A stretch of DNA of 64,000 bases from Burkholderia sp. OK233 (lineage in GTDB: Bacteria; Pseudomonadota; Gammaproteobacteria; Burkholderiales; Burkholderiaceae), in the NCBI RefSeq assembly GCF_900230185.1, contig NZ_OCSR01000001.1, positions 2,232,001-2,296,000 on the forward strand, written 5' to 3'. A program made the position numbers and the translations under genes. Under the pieces are notes generated by a model. The model was not told the origin of the DNA. It ran no database searches and worked only from the letters and a program-made list of their open reading frames with translations. Each line of letters opens with the position of its first letter. Position 1 is the stretch's first letter. Positions 17,787 through 26,901 of this stretch are shown one piece after another.

Positions 17787-17816
17787 GCCGGATATAAAAG
17801 GAAGAGATAAAAAGGT

Positions 17817-18770
17817 TCAACGCCCCGCGCTCGCGCGAAACGCGTCGAAGCGCGAACGCGTCGACGCGCCGGTCAGATAGACGGGCGCGATCGTTTCGAT
17901 GCTGGCGGGTTCGATGCCGAGTTCAGGCGCAAGCGGTCCGCTCAACACGTTGTCGACTTTCATCGAATCGAGATTGTCGCGCGAAATCACCGGTTCGCCC
18001 GGCGCCATTTCAAACGTCAACGCCTGCAAGCGCGCCAACGCCTCCGGCAGGCGAATGATTCGCGCATGCCGGCCGATCACATCGCCGCAATACTTGACGA
18101 GGTCTTCGAGTGTGTAGACGGTAGGGCCGCCGAGGTCGTAGGTATGGCCGCTGGCCGCGTCGAGATCGAGCACGTTGCAGATTGCTTTTGCCACGTCGCC
18201 GACGTACACCGGCTGGAATTTCGCGTCCGGCATCGCTAGCGGAATCACTGGGAACATCCGCTGCAGGAACGCGAACTTGTTGAGGAACTGGTCTTCAGGA
18301 CCGAACACCACGGACGGACGGAAAACCGTCCACGCCAGATTCGCCGCATGCACGGCTTTTTCCCCGTCGCCCTTCGAGCGCGAATACATACTCGGCCCGT
18401 TCAAATCGGCGCCGAGCGCGCTGATATGAATCAGCCGATGCACACCCTTGCCTTCGCACGCCGCAACGATTTTGGTCGGCAATTCGACGTGCGCGCGGGC
18501 GAACTCCGGCCCATAGGGCGTGCCACGTTTGCCATGCAGCGTAGCAACGAGGTTGATGACGCAATCGGCGCCTTCGACGAAACGCGCGAGCTGCACCGGA
18601 TCGAACACGTCGGCTTCGATCACGTCGATGGGGAGCAGGGTGAGATGGCGGGCGTTATAGCGCCGCCGGGTGGCGATGCGCACGTCTTTGCCCATTTCAA
18701 CGAGGGCATTGACGAGATGGCTGCCGATAAAACCGGAACCGCCGATGACCGCAACGGCTTGATGTCGCAT
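17817..18770 (-). CDS. NDUFA9-like NAD(P)-binding protein
   Basis: 317 residues from ATG 18770, with GGGAG eight bases before it. An atypical/extended SDR fold: cofactor loop VAVIGGSGFIGSHLVNALVE, then VINLVATLHGKRG, HISALGADLNGPSMYSRSKGDGEKAV and VFRPSVVFGPEDQFLNKFA. This pattern is that of complex I NDUFA9-type proteins, also resembling NAD-dependent epimerases that have lost the enzyme role. Function in bacteria is unclear. It is probably cotranscribed with the downstream GST and cca genes (gap 30 bases). Confidence 0.87.
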   Translation of the reverse strand: MRHQAVAVIGGSGFIGSHLVNALVEMGKDVRIATRRRYNARHLTLLPIDVIEADVFDPVQLARFVEGADCVINLVATLHGKRGTPYGPEFARAHVELPTKIVAACEGKGVHRLIHISALGADLNGPSMYSRSKGDGEKAVHAANLAWTVFRPSVVFGPEDQFLNKFAFLQRMFPVIPLAMPDAKFQPVYVGDVAKAICNVLDLDAASGHTYDLGGPTVYTLEDLVKYCGDVIGRHARIIRLPEALARLQALTFEMAPGEPVISRDNLDSMKVDNVLSGPLAPELGIEPASIETIAPVYLTGASTRSRFDAFRASAGR

Positions 18771-18855
18771 TTTCGACTCCCTGGTGGAAGCCGCGGCAAC
18801 GGCTGGCGTGGCGCACCGCCGCATCAGAAGACATGACGCGGCGGCGGCACGGCGC

Positions 18856-20823
18856 TTACGGTGCGATATAACCCAGACGCGCCTTCAGCGATTGCGGACG
18901 GCCTTCGAACAATGCCGCGTAGTAGACCGTGTTGGACAACACATTCTTGACGTAGTCGCGCGTTTCCTGGAACGGAATCGCCTCGGCAAAGATCGCGCCT
19001 TCAACCGGATGCTGCAACGATTGCCGCCAGTTGCGCGGACGGCCGGGACCGGCGTTATAACCGGCGGTGGCCAGCACAGCGGACCCGTCGAACTGATTGT
19101 AGATCATGGACAGGTAGTTCGTGCCGAGCAGGATGTTGGTGTTGATATCGTTCATCTGCTCGCGCGAAATCGGGCCGAGGCCGATTTTCTTCGCCACTAG
19201 TTGCGCGGTGCCCGGCATCAGCTGCATCAGGCCGCTCGCGCCAACTTCCGAGCGCGCGTTCATGATGAAGCGCGATTCCTGGCGAATCAGCCCGTATGCC
19301 CATTCGACGTCGAGCCCATTCGACTGCGCATCGCGCTCGACGATATCCTTGAACGGCGACAGATAGCGCAGCGAGAAATCGTGCTCGCTCTTCGTGCGGT
19401 CCGCCGTGTTCACGGTACGGTCATACAACTCGATCCGGCGCGCGTATTCGGCCACGGCGATCAGCTGCCGGTCGCTCATGTTGCGCAGCGGCCAGTTCCA
19501 TTCGCGATTGCCCTCGAGCCGCAGATTCAGCGCGTAGAAACGCTGCGCCAGATCGAAGCCCGGCGTGTTGCCGGCCTGTTGGACTTCGGCGTCGGTCACG
19601 GTGGTTTTCGGCGGCACGGTGATCTTCTGGCCGAGCTCTTCCGCAGCCAGTTGGCCGTAGAAGTTGAAGCCCTGCGAGATCGACTCGAATTCCTGGTTGG
19701 CCGTAGTTGTGTCGTCGGCCTGCTTGAGCGCACGGGCATGCCAGTACACCCACGACGGCTGATTGCGCAGCGCCGGCGGCATCTGTTCGATCGACCACCG
19801 CACCATGGTCCAGTCGCCCGCGAGCAGTGCGGTGCGGGTGCGCCATTCGTACGCCGGGTTCGACAGCGGCGCATTCACCGACAGGCGGTACCAGTCGACC
19901 GCGCTCGGCATCTGCTTGGCGGCGGCCTGGTAGGCAATCGTGCCCCAGCCGATTGCGCGCTCGGGCGAACTCAACGACGGCGCCACCGAGGCGAACGTGG
20001 CCGCTGCCATGGCCGGATCGTTGCGCGCCATGCGCGTGATCGCGAGCAACGCGAGTTGGTGCGATTGCGTATCCGGACCGATGCCGCGCGCCAGCAACAA
20101 CGGCGGCGTACTCGTGGCCTGGCCAAACAGCACCGGATCGGGCGGCTGGTTGCTGAGCGCATCGACGAGCTTGCTGCCCGTGCTCGTGTAGTTCTGTTCG
20201 TACGCGAGGCGGATCTGTTGCCACACGTCGTCGGAACTGAATTGCTGGTTGACCGCCAGCGAGGTGACCAAATCGACGCATCCGTCGCCGTACCATTTCG
20301 GGTCGACCAGCAGCGCGCGCGCCGCGTCCGCGACGTTTTCACCACGCGCGGCACGCGACTCGAGCGCGTAGCACTTCACCTGCGTATCGTCGTTCAGCAC
20401 GAAACGCGCGTATTGCTGATCGAAGTTACGCCAGTCGTGACGCGCGCCGAGCACCGTGAGGTAGTCGTTGCGCAGGCGGTCGGCGATCGCCAGGCCGTCG
20501 TACTTCTGCAGGAACGACAGCACCGGCGCATCCGGCGCGTCAATACGCGCATGGCCGCTGGAATCGAACAATTGCGGCTTAAGCTGGAAGTACTCCAGAT
20601 ACGAAGGCGCCGGATAGTTCGGGATCATGCTTGCCAGTTGCGCTGCGCGCGCCGCGTCATTATTGCGGGCGGCTTCGCGAAGCTGGACGAAGGTCTGGTC
20701 GTCGTTCGTGAGTTGTGAAAGGGGAATGGGCTTGACGGCGGAGGCCGTGCTGCACGCGACGAGTGCCGCGGCGGCAAGCGCCAGACCGGCCGCGCGATAT
20801 ACTCGATAGAGGCGTTTTGACAT
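18856..20823 (-). CDS. slt: Soluble lytic murein transglycosylase, Slt70 type
   Basis: 655 residues from ATG 20823. An N-terminal export signal (AGLALAAAALVACSTASA) contains a possible lipobox, LVAC. A long alpha-superhelical U/L domain follows, and the C-terminal SLT domain has the catalytic Glu in AYGLIRQESRFIMNARS and the motifs GASGLMQLMPGTA and TAGYNAGPGRPRNWRQ. The size matches Slt70. It trims peptidoglycan in the periplasm. It is divergent from the cyclo-ligase gene with only 20 bases between starts, so their promoters must overlap each other or lie within the coding starts. Confidence 0.93.
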   Translation of the reverse strand: MSKRLYRVYRAAGLALAAAALVACSTASAVKPIPLSQLTNDDQTFVQLREAARNNDAARAAQLASMIPNYPAPSYLEYFQLKPQLFDSSGHARIDAPDAPVLSFLQKYDGLAIADRLRNDYLTVLGARHDWRNFDQQYARFVLNDDTQVKCYALESRAARGENVADAARALLVDPKWYGDGCVDLVTSLAVNQQFSSDDVWQQIRLAYEQNYTSTGSKLVDALSNQPPDPVLFGQATSTPPLLLARGIGPDTQSHQLALLAITRMARNDPAMAAATFASVAPSLSSPERAIGWGTIAYQAAAKQMPSAVDWYRLSVNAPLSNPAYEWRTRTALLAGDWTMVRWSIEQMPPALRNQPSWVYWHARALKQADDTTTANQEFESISQGFNFYGQLAAEELGQKITVPPKTTVTDAEVQQAGNTPGFDLAQRFYALNLRLEGNREWNWPLRNMSDRQLIAVAEYARRIELYDRTVNTADRTKSEHDFSLRYLSPFKDIVERDAQSNGLDVEWAYGLIRQESRFIMNARSEVGASGLMQLMPGTAQLVAKKIGLGPISREQMNDINTNILLGTNYLSMIYNQFDGSAVLATAGYNAGPGRPRNWRQSLQHPVEGAIFAEAIPFQETRDYVKNVLSNTVYYAALFEGRPQSLKARLGYIAP

Positions 20824-20843
20824 CGTTGTTTCTGGAGCGCGAA

Positions 20844-21443
20844 TTGAACCCAAGCATAGCATGCAACCCCGCCGCGGAATCGAAAAAGGCGCTGCGTCGA
20901 ATGCTATTGGAAGCAAGGCTACAAGCGGCTTCCGAGCCGGCGCACAACGCCGCGCTCAACCGTCGCGTTCTCGATGCGTTGAAGCACTACGGCGTGAGCA
21001 GCGTGGGGTTCTATTGGCCGCTGGCGGGCGAATTCGACGCGCGCACCGCGATTGCGATCTGGCTCGCAGCCGACTCGCAACGCGAGGCGGGTTTGCCGAT
21101 CGTCAAGGAACGCGGCGTGCCGCTCGAATTTCACGCATGGGCGCCGGATATGACGATGAAGATCGGCCATCACAAGATCGCCGAGCCCACTTCGGGATGC
21201 GTCGTGGCTCCCGATCTGCTGTTCGTGCCGTGCGTGGGCTTCGACGCCGACGGCTTCCGGCTCGGCTACGGCGGTGGCTACTACGATCGCACGCTGGCCG
21301 CATGGCCGGGGCCGAAGAAGCCGGTCACGGTCGGTATCGCCTACGAAGCGTGTCGCACGGACGCATTGCAGCGTGAGGCTCACGACATCCCGCTCGATCT
21401 GATCGTGACGGAAGCCGGTCTCTATCCACGGCCGGCGGATTAA
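20844..21443 (+). CDS. 5-formyltetrahydrofolate cyclo-ligase
   Basis: 199 residues from TTG 20844, which has GGAG seven bases upstream; the next ATG (20901) would cut into the conserved LRRMLLEARL. Family motifs are visible: the N-terminal SKKALRRMLLEAR ATP-binding region, VGFYWPLAGEFD, PIVKERGVPLEFHAW, and the signature FDADGFRLGYGGGYYDRTLA. It converts 5-formyl-THF to 5,10-methenyl-THF with ATP. In many proteobacteria this gene (ygfA/fau) follows 6S RNA; I did not find a convincing 6S RNA here, as the upstream region is the slt start. Confidence 0.92.
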   Translation: MNPSIACNPAAESKKALRRMLLEARLQAASEPAHNAALNRRVLDALKHYGVSSVGFYWPLAGEFDARTAIAIWLAADSQREAGLPIVKERGVPLEFHAWAPDMTMKIGHHKIAEPTSGCVVAPDLLFVPCVGFDADGFRLGYGGGYYDRTLAAWPGPKKPVTVGIAYEACRTDALQREAHDIPLDLIVTEAGLYPRPAD

Positions 21444-21500
21444 GCGTTTGAAGAGCGCCGTGCGAGGCGCCCCATCAACAACCGTCGAGGCCGAACCCCG

Positions 21501-22013
21501 TTATAAAGACGCCGCCGCCCGTGCGGCCGTGTCGTACAGCCCGGACGCATTGCGCATCAATTGCGCTGCCTCGCCGATCTGCTCGTTGGTCAGGCCGCTT
21601 TCCTTCAGCGTCGAAATCAGGCAGCTCTCGCGCACTTCGCGGTATTTCAGACAGAGCGCGCGGCCCGGATCGGTCGCCGAGAAGAACACTTCCTTGCCGG
21701 TCTTTTCGCTTTTTACATACCCTCTAGCTACGAGCTTCTTCAACGCGTAAGTGGCGACGTGCGTGTCTTCGATGTTCAGCACGAAGCAGATGTCGGCCAG
21801 CTTCTTGCGCCGCTCGCGGTGGCTGACGTGGTGCAGCAGCGAGACTTCGATCGCGGTCATGTCCTTTTCGCCGGCCGCCGACATGCAACGCACCATCCAT
21901 CGGTTGAATGCATTGCCCGCCATGATGAGTGCGTACTCCAGCTCGGACAGCTCCGCGCTGGTGTCGGACACGAGATGTTCCGAGGAAACGATCTTGGTGG
22001 GGTGGCGCGACAT
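21501..22013 (-). CDS. MarR-like winged-helix regulator
   Basis: 170 residues from ATG 22013 (MSRHPTKIVSSEHLV). A winged-helix domain is visible in MTAIEVSLLHHVSHRERRKKLADICFVLN, DTHVATYALKKLVARGYVKSE and the wing KTGKEVFFSATDPGRAL. It matches a MarR-type group of predicted winged-helix proteins. It is divergent from pxpBCA, so control of 5-oxoproline breakdown is the simplest guess; this is from position only. The frame extends to 22073 but the extra 20 residues look non-native. Confidence 0.8.
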   Translation of the reverse strand: MSRHPTKIVSSEHLVSDTSAELSELEYALIMAGNAFNRWMVRCMSAAGEKDMTAIEVSLLHHVSHRERRKKLADICFVLNIEDTHVATYALKKLVARGYVKSEKTGKEVFFSATDPGRALCLKYREVRESCLISTLKESGLTNEQIGEAAQLMRNASGLYDTAARAAASL

Positions 22014-22107
22014 GGTGAAGATTCTCGGGAAACAGGATGGGAAGGTGTCGGGAGTGTACGACGAGCCACCCATTCCGGGGAGCCTGGCGAAAACGCTTAT
22101 AGATAAA

Positions 22108-22126
22108 TTGTTGATATTTTATTGAT
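22108..22126. promoter_or_regulatory. AT-rich control region before pxpB
   Basis: A direct repeat TTGTTGAT (22108-22115) and TTATTGAT (22119-22126), eleven bases apart start to start, in the only AT-rich patch between the MarR-like gene and pxpB. This is one helical turn, so it could be the regulator's site and contain the promoter. Confidence 0.35.
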
Positions 22127-22220
22127 AATGTACGCTTCAAACATCGCGGACCCGATGTCGATAGATTTCCATAGGGTCCGATATGCTCGACATTTCCGAC
22201 TCGACCTGGGCCATTAAGCG

Positions 22221-22874
22221 ATGAGCCAACCAAGAATCTTCCCGCTCGGCGATGCCGCGCTTGTCTGCGAGGCGCCGCCGCCTGCCACGCTGGACTGCCA
22301 GCGGCGCGTGTGGGCTGCCGCCGAGGCCGCGCGAGACTGGCCGCACGTGCTGGAGGTTGTGCCGGGCATGAACAATCTGACGCTCGTATTTGATCCGCTC
22401 GAAGCCGATCGCGAAGCGCTGGCGAGCCTTCTGCAAGCGGCCTGGACCGCGGCGAGCGACGTGCCCGCAGCCGGCCGTGAAGTTGAAATCCTGGTGCAAT
22501 ACGGCGGTGAGTTCGGCCCCGACCTGCAGGTGGTCGCCAATCACACCGGCCTGAGCGTGCGCGAGGTCGTGCAACGTCATGCGGACGGCGAGTACGTGGT
22601 GTTTTTCCTCGGCTTTCAGCCGGGCTTCGCCTATATGGGTGGGCTCGACAAAGTGCTGCACACGCCGCGCCGTTCGTCGCCGCGGCTGGAAGTGCCGGCC
22701 GGTTCGGTCGGCATCGGCGGTGAGCAAACCGGCATTTATCCGGCGACCTCCCCAGGCGGATGGCAGTTGATCGGCCGCACCGAACTGCCGCTGTTCGATC
22801 CGGCTCGCCGTCCGCCCACGCTGTTGCAACCGGGCGACCGGGTGCGCTTTACCGTCGCGGGGATACACGCATGA
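22221..22874 (+). CDS. pxpB: 5-oxoprolinase subunit PxpB (KipI-like)
   Basis: 217 residues of the KipI/AHS1 family. Visible motifs: FPLGDAALVCEA at the start, VPGMNNLTLVFDP, and the highly conserved YVVFFLGFQPGFAYMGGLD and PAGSVGIGGEQTGIYP. With PxpC and PxpA it forms the ATP-dependent bacterial 5-oxoprolinase that turns pyroglutamate into glutamate in the cytoplasm. First gene of the operon; its stop overlaps the pxpC start by ATGA. Confidence 0.93.
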   Translation: MSQPRIFPLGDAALVCEAPPPATLDCQRRVWAAAEAARDWPHVLEVVPGMNNLTLVFDPLEADREALASLLQAAWTAASDVPAAGREVEILVQYGGEFGPDLQVVANHTGLSVREVVQRHADGEYVVFFLGFQPGFAYMGGLDKVLHTPRRSSPRLEVPAGSVGIGGEQTGIYPATSPGGWQLIGRTELPLFDPARRPPTLLQPGDRVRFTVAGIHA

Positions 22875-23923
22875 TCGATGTGATTCGCGCGGGTCTGCTG
22901 ACCACGATTCAGGATCTCGGCCGTCACGGCTACCGGCATCTCGGCGTCGCGATGGGTGGTGCGCTCGACCGTCTGTCGCTTGAAGTCGGCAACCGGCTGG
23001 TGGGCAACCGGCCCGATGCGGCCGGCCTGGAAATTACCTTCGGACCGACCGTGCTGCGCTTTCTGCGCGCCACACGCGTGGCCATCACCGGCACCGAATT
23101 CGGCGCGACGCTCGACGGCAAGCCGGTCTATTCATGGTGGAGCCTGCCGGTGCAGGCCGGCCAGGAGCTGGTTCTGCAAGCGGCCAAACGCGGCATGCGC
23201 GGCTACGTCTGCATCGCGGGCGGCATCGACGTGTTGCCGATGCTCGGTTCGCGCAGCACCGATCTCGCCGGCCATTTCGGCGGACTCGGCGGCCGGGCGT
23301 TGCGCGACGGCGACCGTCTGCCGGTCGGCGCGCCGCCGCAACGCGGCCACCTCGGCTTTACCCCCGAAGCGCCGGAGTTCGGCGTGAAGGCGCCCGCCTG
23401 GTGCAAGTTCGTGCTGGTACACGAACCGCTGCGGCGCGGCCGGCATCCGTCCGGCGTGCCGTGGGCTGTGCCGATCCGCGTGCTGCAAGGCCCGGAATAC
23501 GATAGCTTCACCGAAGAAGCGCACGAATCGTTCTGGTCCGATGAATGGCTGGTCACACCGAACAGCAACCGTATGGGCTACCGCCTCGCCGGTACGGAAC
23601 TGAAGCGCACCAGGAAAAACGATCTGCTCTCGCACGCGGTGCTGCCCGGCACGATTCAGGTGCCGCCGAACGGCCAGCCGATCGTGTTGATGAGCGATGC
23701 GCAGACCACCGGCGGCTATCCGAAGATCGGCGCCGTGATTCAGGCCGATCTATGGAAGCTCGCGCAGGTTCGCCTGAACGCCGCCATCCGTTTCATCCCG
23801 ACGACGCCCTATGAGGCACGCCAGGCTTTGCTGGAAGAACGCACGTATTTGCGGCAGATCGACGCCGCAATTGCCATGCACGAAGAGCGTTGCGCGCGCC
23901 AGCCGGCGGTCGCAGCGCTGTAA
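22871..23923 (+). CDS. pxpC: 5-oxoprolinase subunit PxpC (KipA-like)
   Basis: 350 residues from ATG 22871, overlapping the pxpB stop by four bases. AHS2/biotin-dependent-carboxyltransferase-like family: MIDVIRAGLLTTIQDLGRHGYRHLGVAMGGALD is the characteristic start, followed by LEITFGPTVLRF, YVCIAGGIDVLPMLGSRSTD, SNRMGYRLAGTEL and TGGYPKIGAVIQADL. It works with PxpB in the ATP-dependent opening of 5-oxoproline. Confidence 0.93.
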   Translation: MIDVIRAGLLTTIQDLGRHGYRHLGVAMGGALDRLSLEVGNRLVGNRPDAAGLEITFGPTVLRFLRATRVAITGTEFGATLDGKPVYSWWSLPVQAGQELVLQAAKRGMRGYVCIAGGIDVLPMLGSRSTDLAGHFGGLGGRALRDGDRLPVGAPPQRGHLGFTPEAPEFGVKAPAWCKFVLVHEPLRRGRHPSGVPWAVPIRVLQGPEYDSFTEEAHESFWSDEWLVTPNSNRMGYRLAGTELKRTRKNDLLSHAVLPGTIQVPPNGQPIVLMSDAQTTGGYPKIGAVIQADLWKLAQVRLNAAIRFIPTTPYEARQALLEERTYLRQIDAAIAMHEERCARQPAVAAL

Positions 23924-23942
23924 CACTATGTAGGGGAACACC

Positions 23943-24695
23943 ATGGAAATCGATTTGAACGCCGATCTCGGCGAAGGCTGCGGGTCCGACGAGGCGCTGC
24001 TCGACCTCGTCAGCTCGGCCAACATCGCGTGCGGCTGGCACGCGGGCGGCGCCAACGCCATGCGCGACTGCGTGCGCTGGGCGGTGCAAAAAGGCGTGTC
24101 GATCGGCGCGCATCCGAGCTTTAACGATCCCGAGAATTTTGGCCGCAAGGAAATGGATCTGCCGGCCAACGATATCTATGCAGGCGTGCTGTATCAGCTC
24201 GGCGCCCTGTCGGCGATCGCGCAGGCCGAAGGCGGGCGCATCGCGCACGTCAAGCCGCACGGTGCGCTGTACAACCAGGCCGCGCACGACGCGAAGATCG
24301 CCGATGCGATCGTCTCGGCAGTTCACGATTTCGACCCGTCGGTGGCGGTGTTCGCGCTCGCCAACAGCGGACTCGTGACGGCCGCCCGGGCAGCCGGCCT
24401 GACTGCCGTCGAAGAAGTATTCGCCGACCGCGGCTATCGCGCCGACGGCTCGCTGGTACCGCGCAAGGAGCCGGGCGCGCTGCTCGACGACGAAGACGTG
24501 GTGCTGGAGCGCACGCTCGCCATGGTGCGCGAGCGCCGCGTGCAGGCCGTCGACGGACACTGGGTGCCGCTCAACGTCCAAACCATCTGCCTGCACGGCG
24601 ACGGTCCGCACGCGCTGGCGTTCGCGCGGCGTATCCGCAGCGCGCTACAGGACGCGGGCATTGACGTTCACGCGGCTGGCGCCGCGCGCGTCTGA
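23943..24695 (+). CDS. pxpA: 5-oxoprolinase subunit PxpA (LamB/YcsF)
   Basis: 250 residues, LamB/YcsF family with a polysaccharide-deacetylase-like fold. [35 protein letters not shown] is the family start, with the metal-site-like residues of DLNADLGE and CGWHAG. Later motifs are [27 protein letters not shown] and [14 protein letters not shown] ribosome-binding sequence, AGGGGAA, precedes the start. It follows pxpC by 19 bases and completes the three-subunit set. Confidence 0.94.
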   Translation: MEIDLNADLGEGCGSDEALLDLVSSANIACGWHAGGANAMRDCVRWAVQKGVSIGAHPSFNDPENFGRKEMDLPANDIYAGVLYQLGALSAIAQAEGGRIAHVKPHGALYNQAAHDAKIADAIVSAVHDFDPSVAVFALANSGLVTAARAAGLTAVEEVFADRGYRADGSLVPRKEPGALLDDEDVVLERTLAMVRERRVQAVDGHWVPLNVQTICLHGDGPHALAFARRIRSALQDAGIDVHAAGAARV

Positions 24696-24751
24696 TCCAC
24701 GCGTCGACCATTGCGAACCAGACAGCGCGATTCAACCGTTGCCAAACCCCG

Positions 24752-24776
24752 AACGCCCCGCTCCATGCGGGGCGTT
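24752..24776 (+). terminator. Terminator after pxpA
   Basis: Perfect nine-base stem AACGCCCCG / CGGGGCGTT with a seven-base loop, followed by TGTC. It separates pxpBCA from the DUF969 gene; the following 200 bases hold no gene I can support. Confidence 0.65.
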
Positions 24777-24980
24777 TGTCAGGTGCATGACGCGTTGCAG
24801 TACCCGCCGTGGAACAGCAAATGAGCAGCAGCGAAGCGGCAAACAAGCAGCAGGTGCAGGTGTAGTCGAAGCAACGCGGCCATCAAGAGCCGTGGCAGCA
24901 AGACGGCGCGTGGATCATCAGGCGCCGGCCCACGTTAGCCGCCACAAGCGGCGAGGTTGAAACCCTGTTTGGAGATCCAG

Positions 24981-25730
24981 ATGCAGACAACAGTCAGTCT
25001 ATGGCCGCTCATTGGCGTGGCCGTCATCATCGTCGGCTTTTTATTACGGTTCAATCCGATGCTGATCGTGGCGATGGCCGCGATTATCACCGGTCTGGCC
25101 GCGCACTTCCCGCCTGAAAAGATCCTCGCTGAAATCGGCACCGGCTTCATCAAGACCCGCAATATCCCGCTGATCATTCTGCTGCCGCTGGCCGTAATCG
25201 GCCTGCTGGAACGGCATGGCTTGCGCGAGCGCGCGCAGGCGTGGATCGGCGGTATCAAGGCCGCGACCGCAGGGCGCTTGCTGATCGTCTATCTGCTGGT
25301 GCGCGAACTGACCGCCGCTGTCGGCCTGACCGGTCTCGGCGGCCATCCGCAGATGGTGCGTCCGCTGATCGCACCGATGGCTGAGGGCGCGACTGAAACG
25401 CGCTTCGGCAAGATCAGCGACGCGGTGCGTTTCAAATTGCGCGCCTTCTCCGCGGCGACCGACAACGTCGGCCTGTTCTTCGGTGAAGACATCTTCGTTG
25501 CGTTCGGCGCAATCGTGCTGATGACCACCTTCCTGAAAGAAGCCGGCATCATCGTCGAGCCGATTCACGTGGCCGTCTGGGGCATCCCGACCGCGATCTG
25601 CGCGTTCATCGTTCACGGCTTCCGCCTCTATCTGCTCGACCGCAGGCTCGAACTCGAACTGCGCGGCAATGCCGCAGCGAACACCGCCTCCGTTTCGCCG
25701 ACGCAACCCGCCGCAGGAGACAAAGCATGA
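24981..25730 (+). CDS. DUF969 family membrane protein
   Basis: 249 residues from ATG 24981, with GGAGAT six bases upstream. Several hydrophobic helices. The start LWPLIGVAVIIVGFLLRFNPMLIV and ITGLAAHFPPEKILAEIGTGFIKTRN match the DUF969 family. These proteins are always paired with DUF979 and look like a two-part permease; the position behind pxpBCA suggests uptake of 5-oxoproline or a related small acid, which is inferred from context only. The frame reaches back to 24957. Confidence 0.85.
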   Translation: MQTTVSLWPLIGVAVIIVGFLLRFNPMLIVAMAAIITGLAAHFPPEKILAEIGTGFIKTRNIPLIILLPLAVIGLLERHGLRERAQAWIGGIKAATAGRLLIVYLLVRELTAAVGLTGLGGHPQMVRPLIAPMAEGATETRFGKISDAVRFKLRAFSAATDNVGLFFGEDIFVAFGAIVLMTTFLKEAGIIVEPIHVAVWGIPTAICAFIVHGFRLYLLDRRLELELRGNAAANTASVSPTQPAAGDKA

Positions 25731-26683
25731 CGTTCACGATTACCTATCTGTTCTGGCTGCTCGGCGTGGTTTTGCTCGTCATCGGCGGCATGATCGTCAC
25801 GGACAAGGAACACCCGCGCCGTTTCACCGCCGGCGGTTTCTGGATCCTTTACGCGCTGATCTTCCTGATCGGCGACAAGCTGCCGCCCTCGGTGGTCGGC
25901 GTGCTGGTCATCGTGATGGCGCTGGCTGCGGGCTTCGGCGGCGTGACCGCGGCCAAGCCGAAACTGCTGTCGCTCGAAACGCGCAAGGCTAGCGCCGCGC
26001 GTCTGGGCAACAAGCTGTTCGTGCCCGCGCTGACGATTCCCGTCGTCACCGTGATCATTACGCTGTCGGCCAGCCATCTGATCTTCGGCGGCATGCCGCT
26101 GATCGAGAAGGCCAACGTGACGTTGATCGGCTTCGGCATCGGCTGCGTAATTGCACTCGCGATTGCCTGCGTGCTGACGCGCGATACCGTCGGCCAGTCG
26201 ATGAAAGAGGCGCGCCGCCTGGTCGACGCGTTGTCATGGGCCGCGGTGCTGCCGCAGATGCTCGGCATGCTCGGCCTCGTGTTCTCGGACGCCGGCGTCG
26301 GCAAGGCGGTCGCTCACGTGACCACGGCCTACATCAGCCTCGACTACCGCTTTATCGCGGTGGCCGTGTACTGCATCGGCATGGCACTCTTCACGATGGT
26401 GATGGGTAACGGCTTCGCCGCGTTCCCGGTGATGACAGGCGGCGTCGGTGTGCCGATCCTGGTCGGCGTGTTTCATGGCAACCCGGCGGTGATGGTCGCG
26501 ATCGGCATGTTCTCGGGCTACTGCGGCACGCTGATGACGCCGATGGCCGCGAACTTCAACATGGTGCCGGCCGCGCTGCTGGAACTGCCGGATAAGAATG
26601 CCGTGATCAAGGTGCAGGTGCCCACCGCGCTAACCTTGCTGGTTGTGAACATCTTCCTGTTGAATTTCCTGATGTTCCTGTAG
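25727..26683 (+). CDS. DUF979 family membrane protein
   Basis: 318 residues with about eight to nine hydrophobic helices, starting ITYLFWLLGVVLLVIGGMI and ending TLLVVNIFLLNFLMFL. Its ATG overlaps the DUF969 stop (ATGA), so the two proteins are made together, probably as subunits of one transporter. Conserved polar stretches within the membrane region include MGNGFAAFPVMTGGVG and FSGYCGTLMTPMAANFNMVP. The substrate is unknown. Confidence 0.85.
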   Translation: MTFTITYLFWLLGVVLLVIGGMIVTDKEHPRRFTAGGFWILYALIFLIGDKLPPSVVGVLVIVMALAAGFGGVTAAKPKLLSLETRKASAARLGNKLFVPALTIPVVTVIITLSASHLIFGGMPLIEKANVTLIGFGIGCVIALAIACVLTRDTVGQSMKEARRLVDALSWAAVLPQMLGMLGLVFSDAGVGKAVAHVTTAYISLDYRFIAVAVYCIGMALFTMVMGNGFAAFPVMTGGVGVPILVGVFHGNPAVMVAIGMFSGYCGTLMTPMAANFNMVPAALLELPDKNAVIKVQVPTALTLLVVNIFLLNFLMFL

Positions 26684-26901
26684 GGCCGTTGACCGAGCCG
26701 CGTGGCAGCCTCCGATATCGCGTAGGACTTTCGCTCTGGCCGATGCATGCGCGTGAGTCCGCGGCAAATGGACGCCGCCGAATTCGGAGGCGTCCGATCG
26801 CCAGGGAAGGGGCCTGAACATAAGCTGGTGGATGCTCTTCCATCCACATGCGCTGGCGACGCGCGCAACGCGCGCCGTCAGCGCTTTCCAGCAGGTCCCT
26901 C

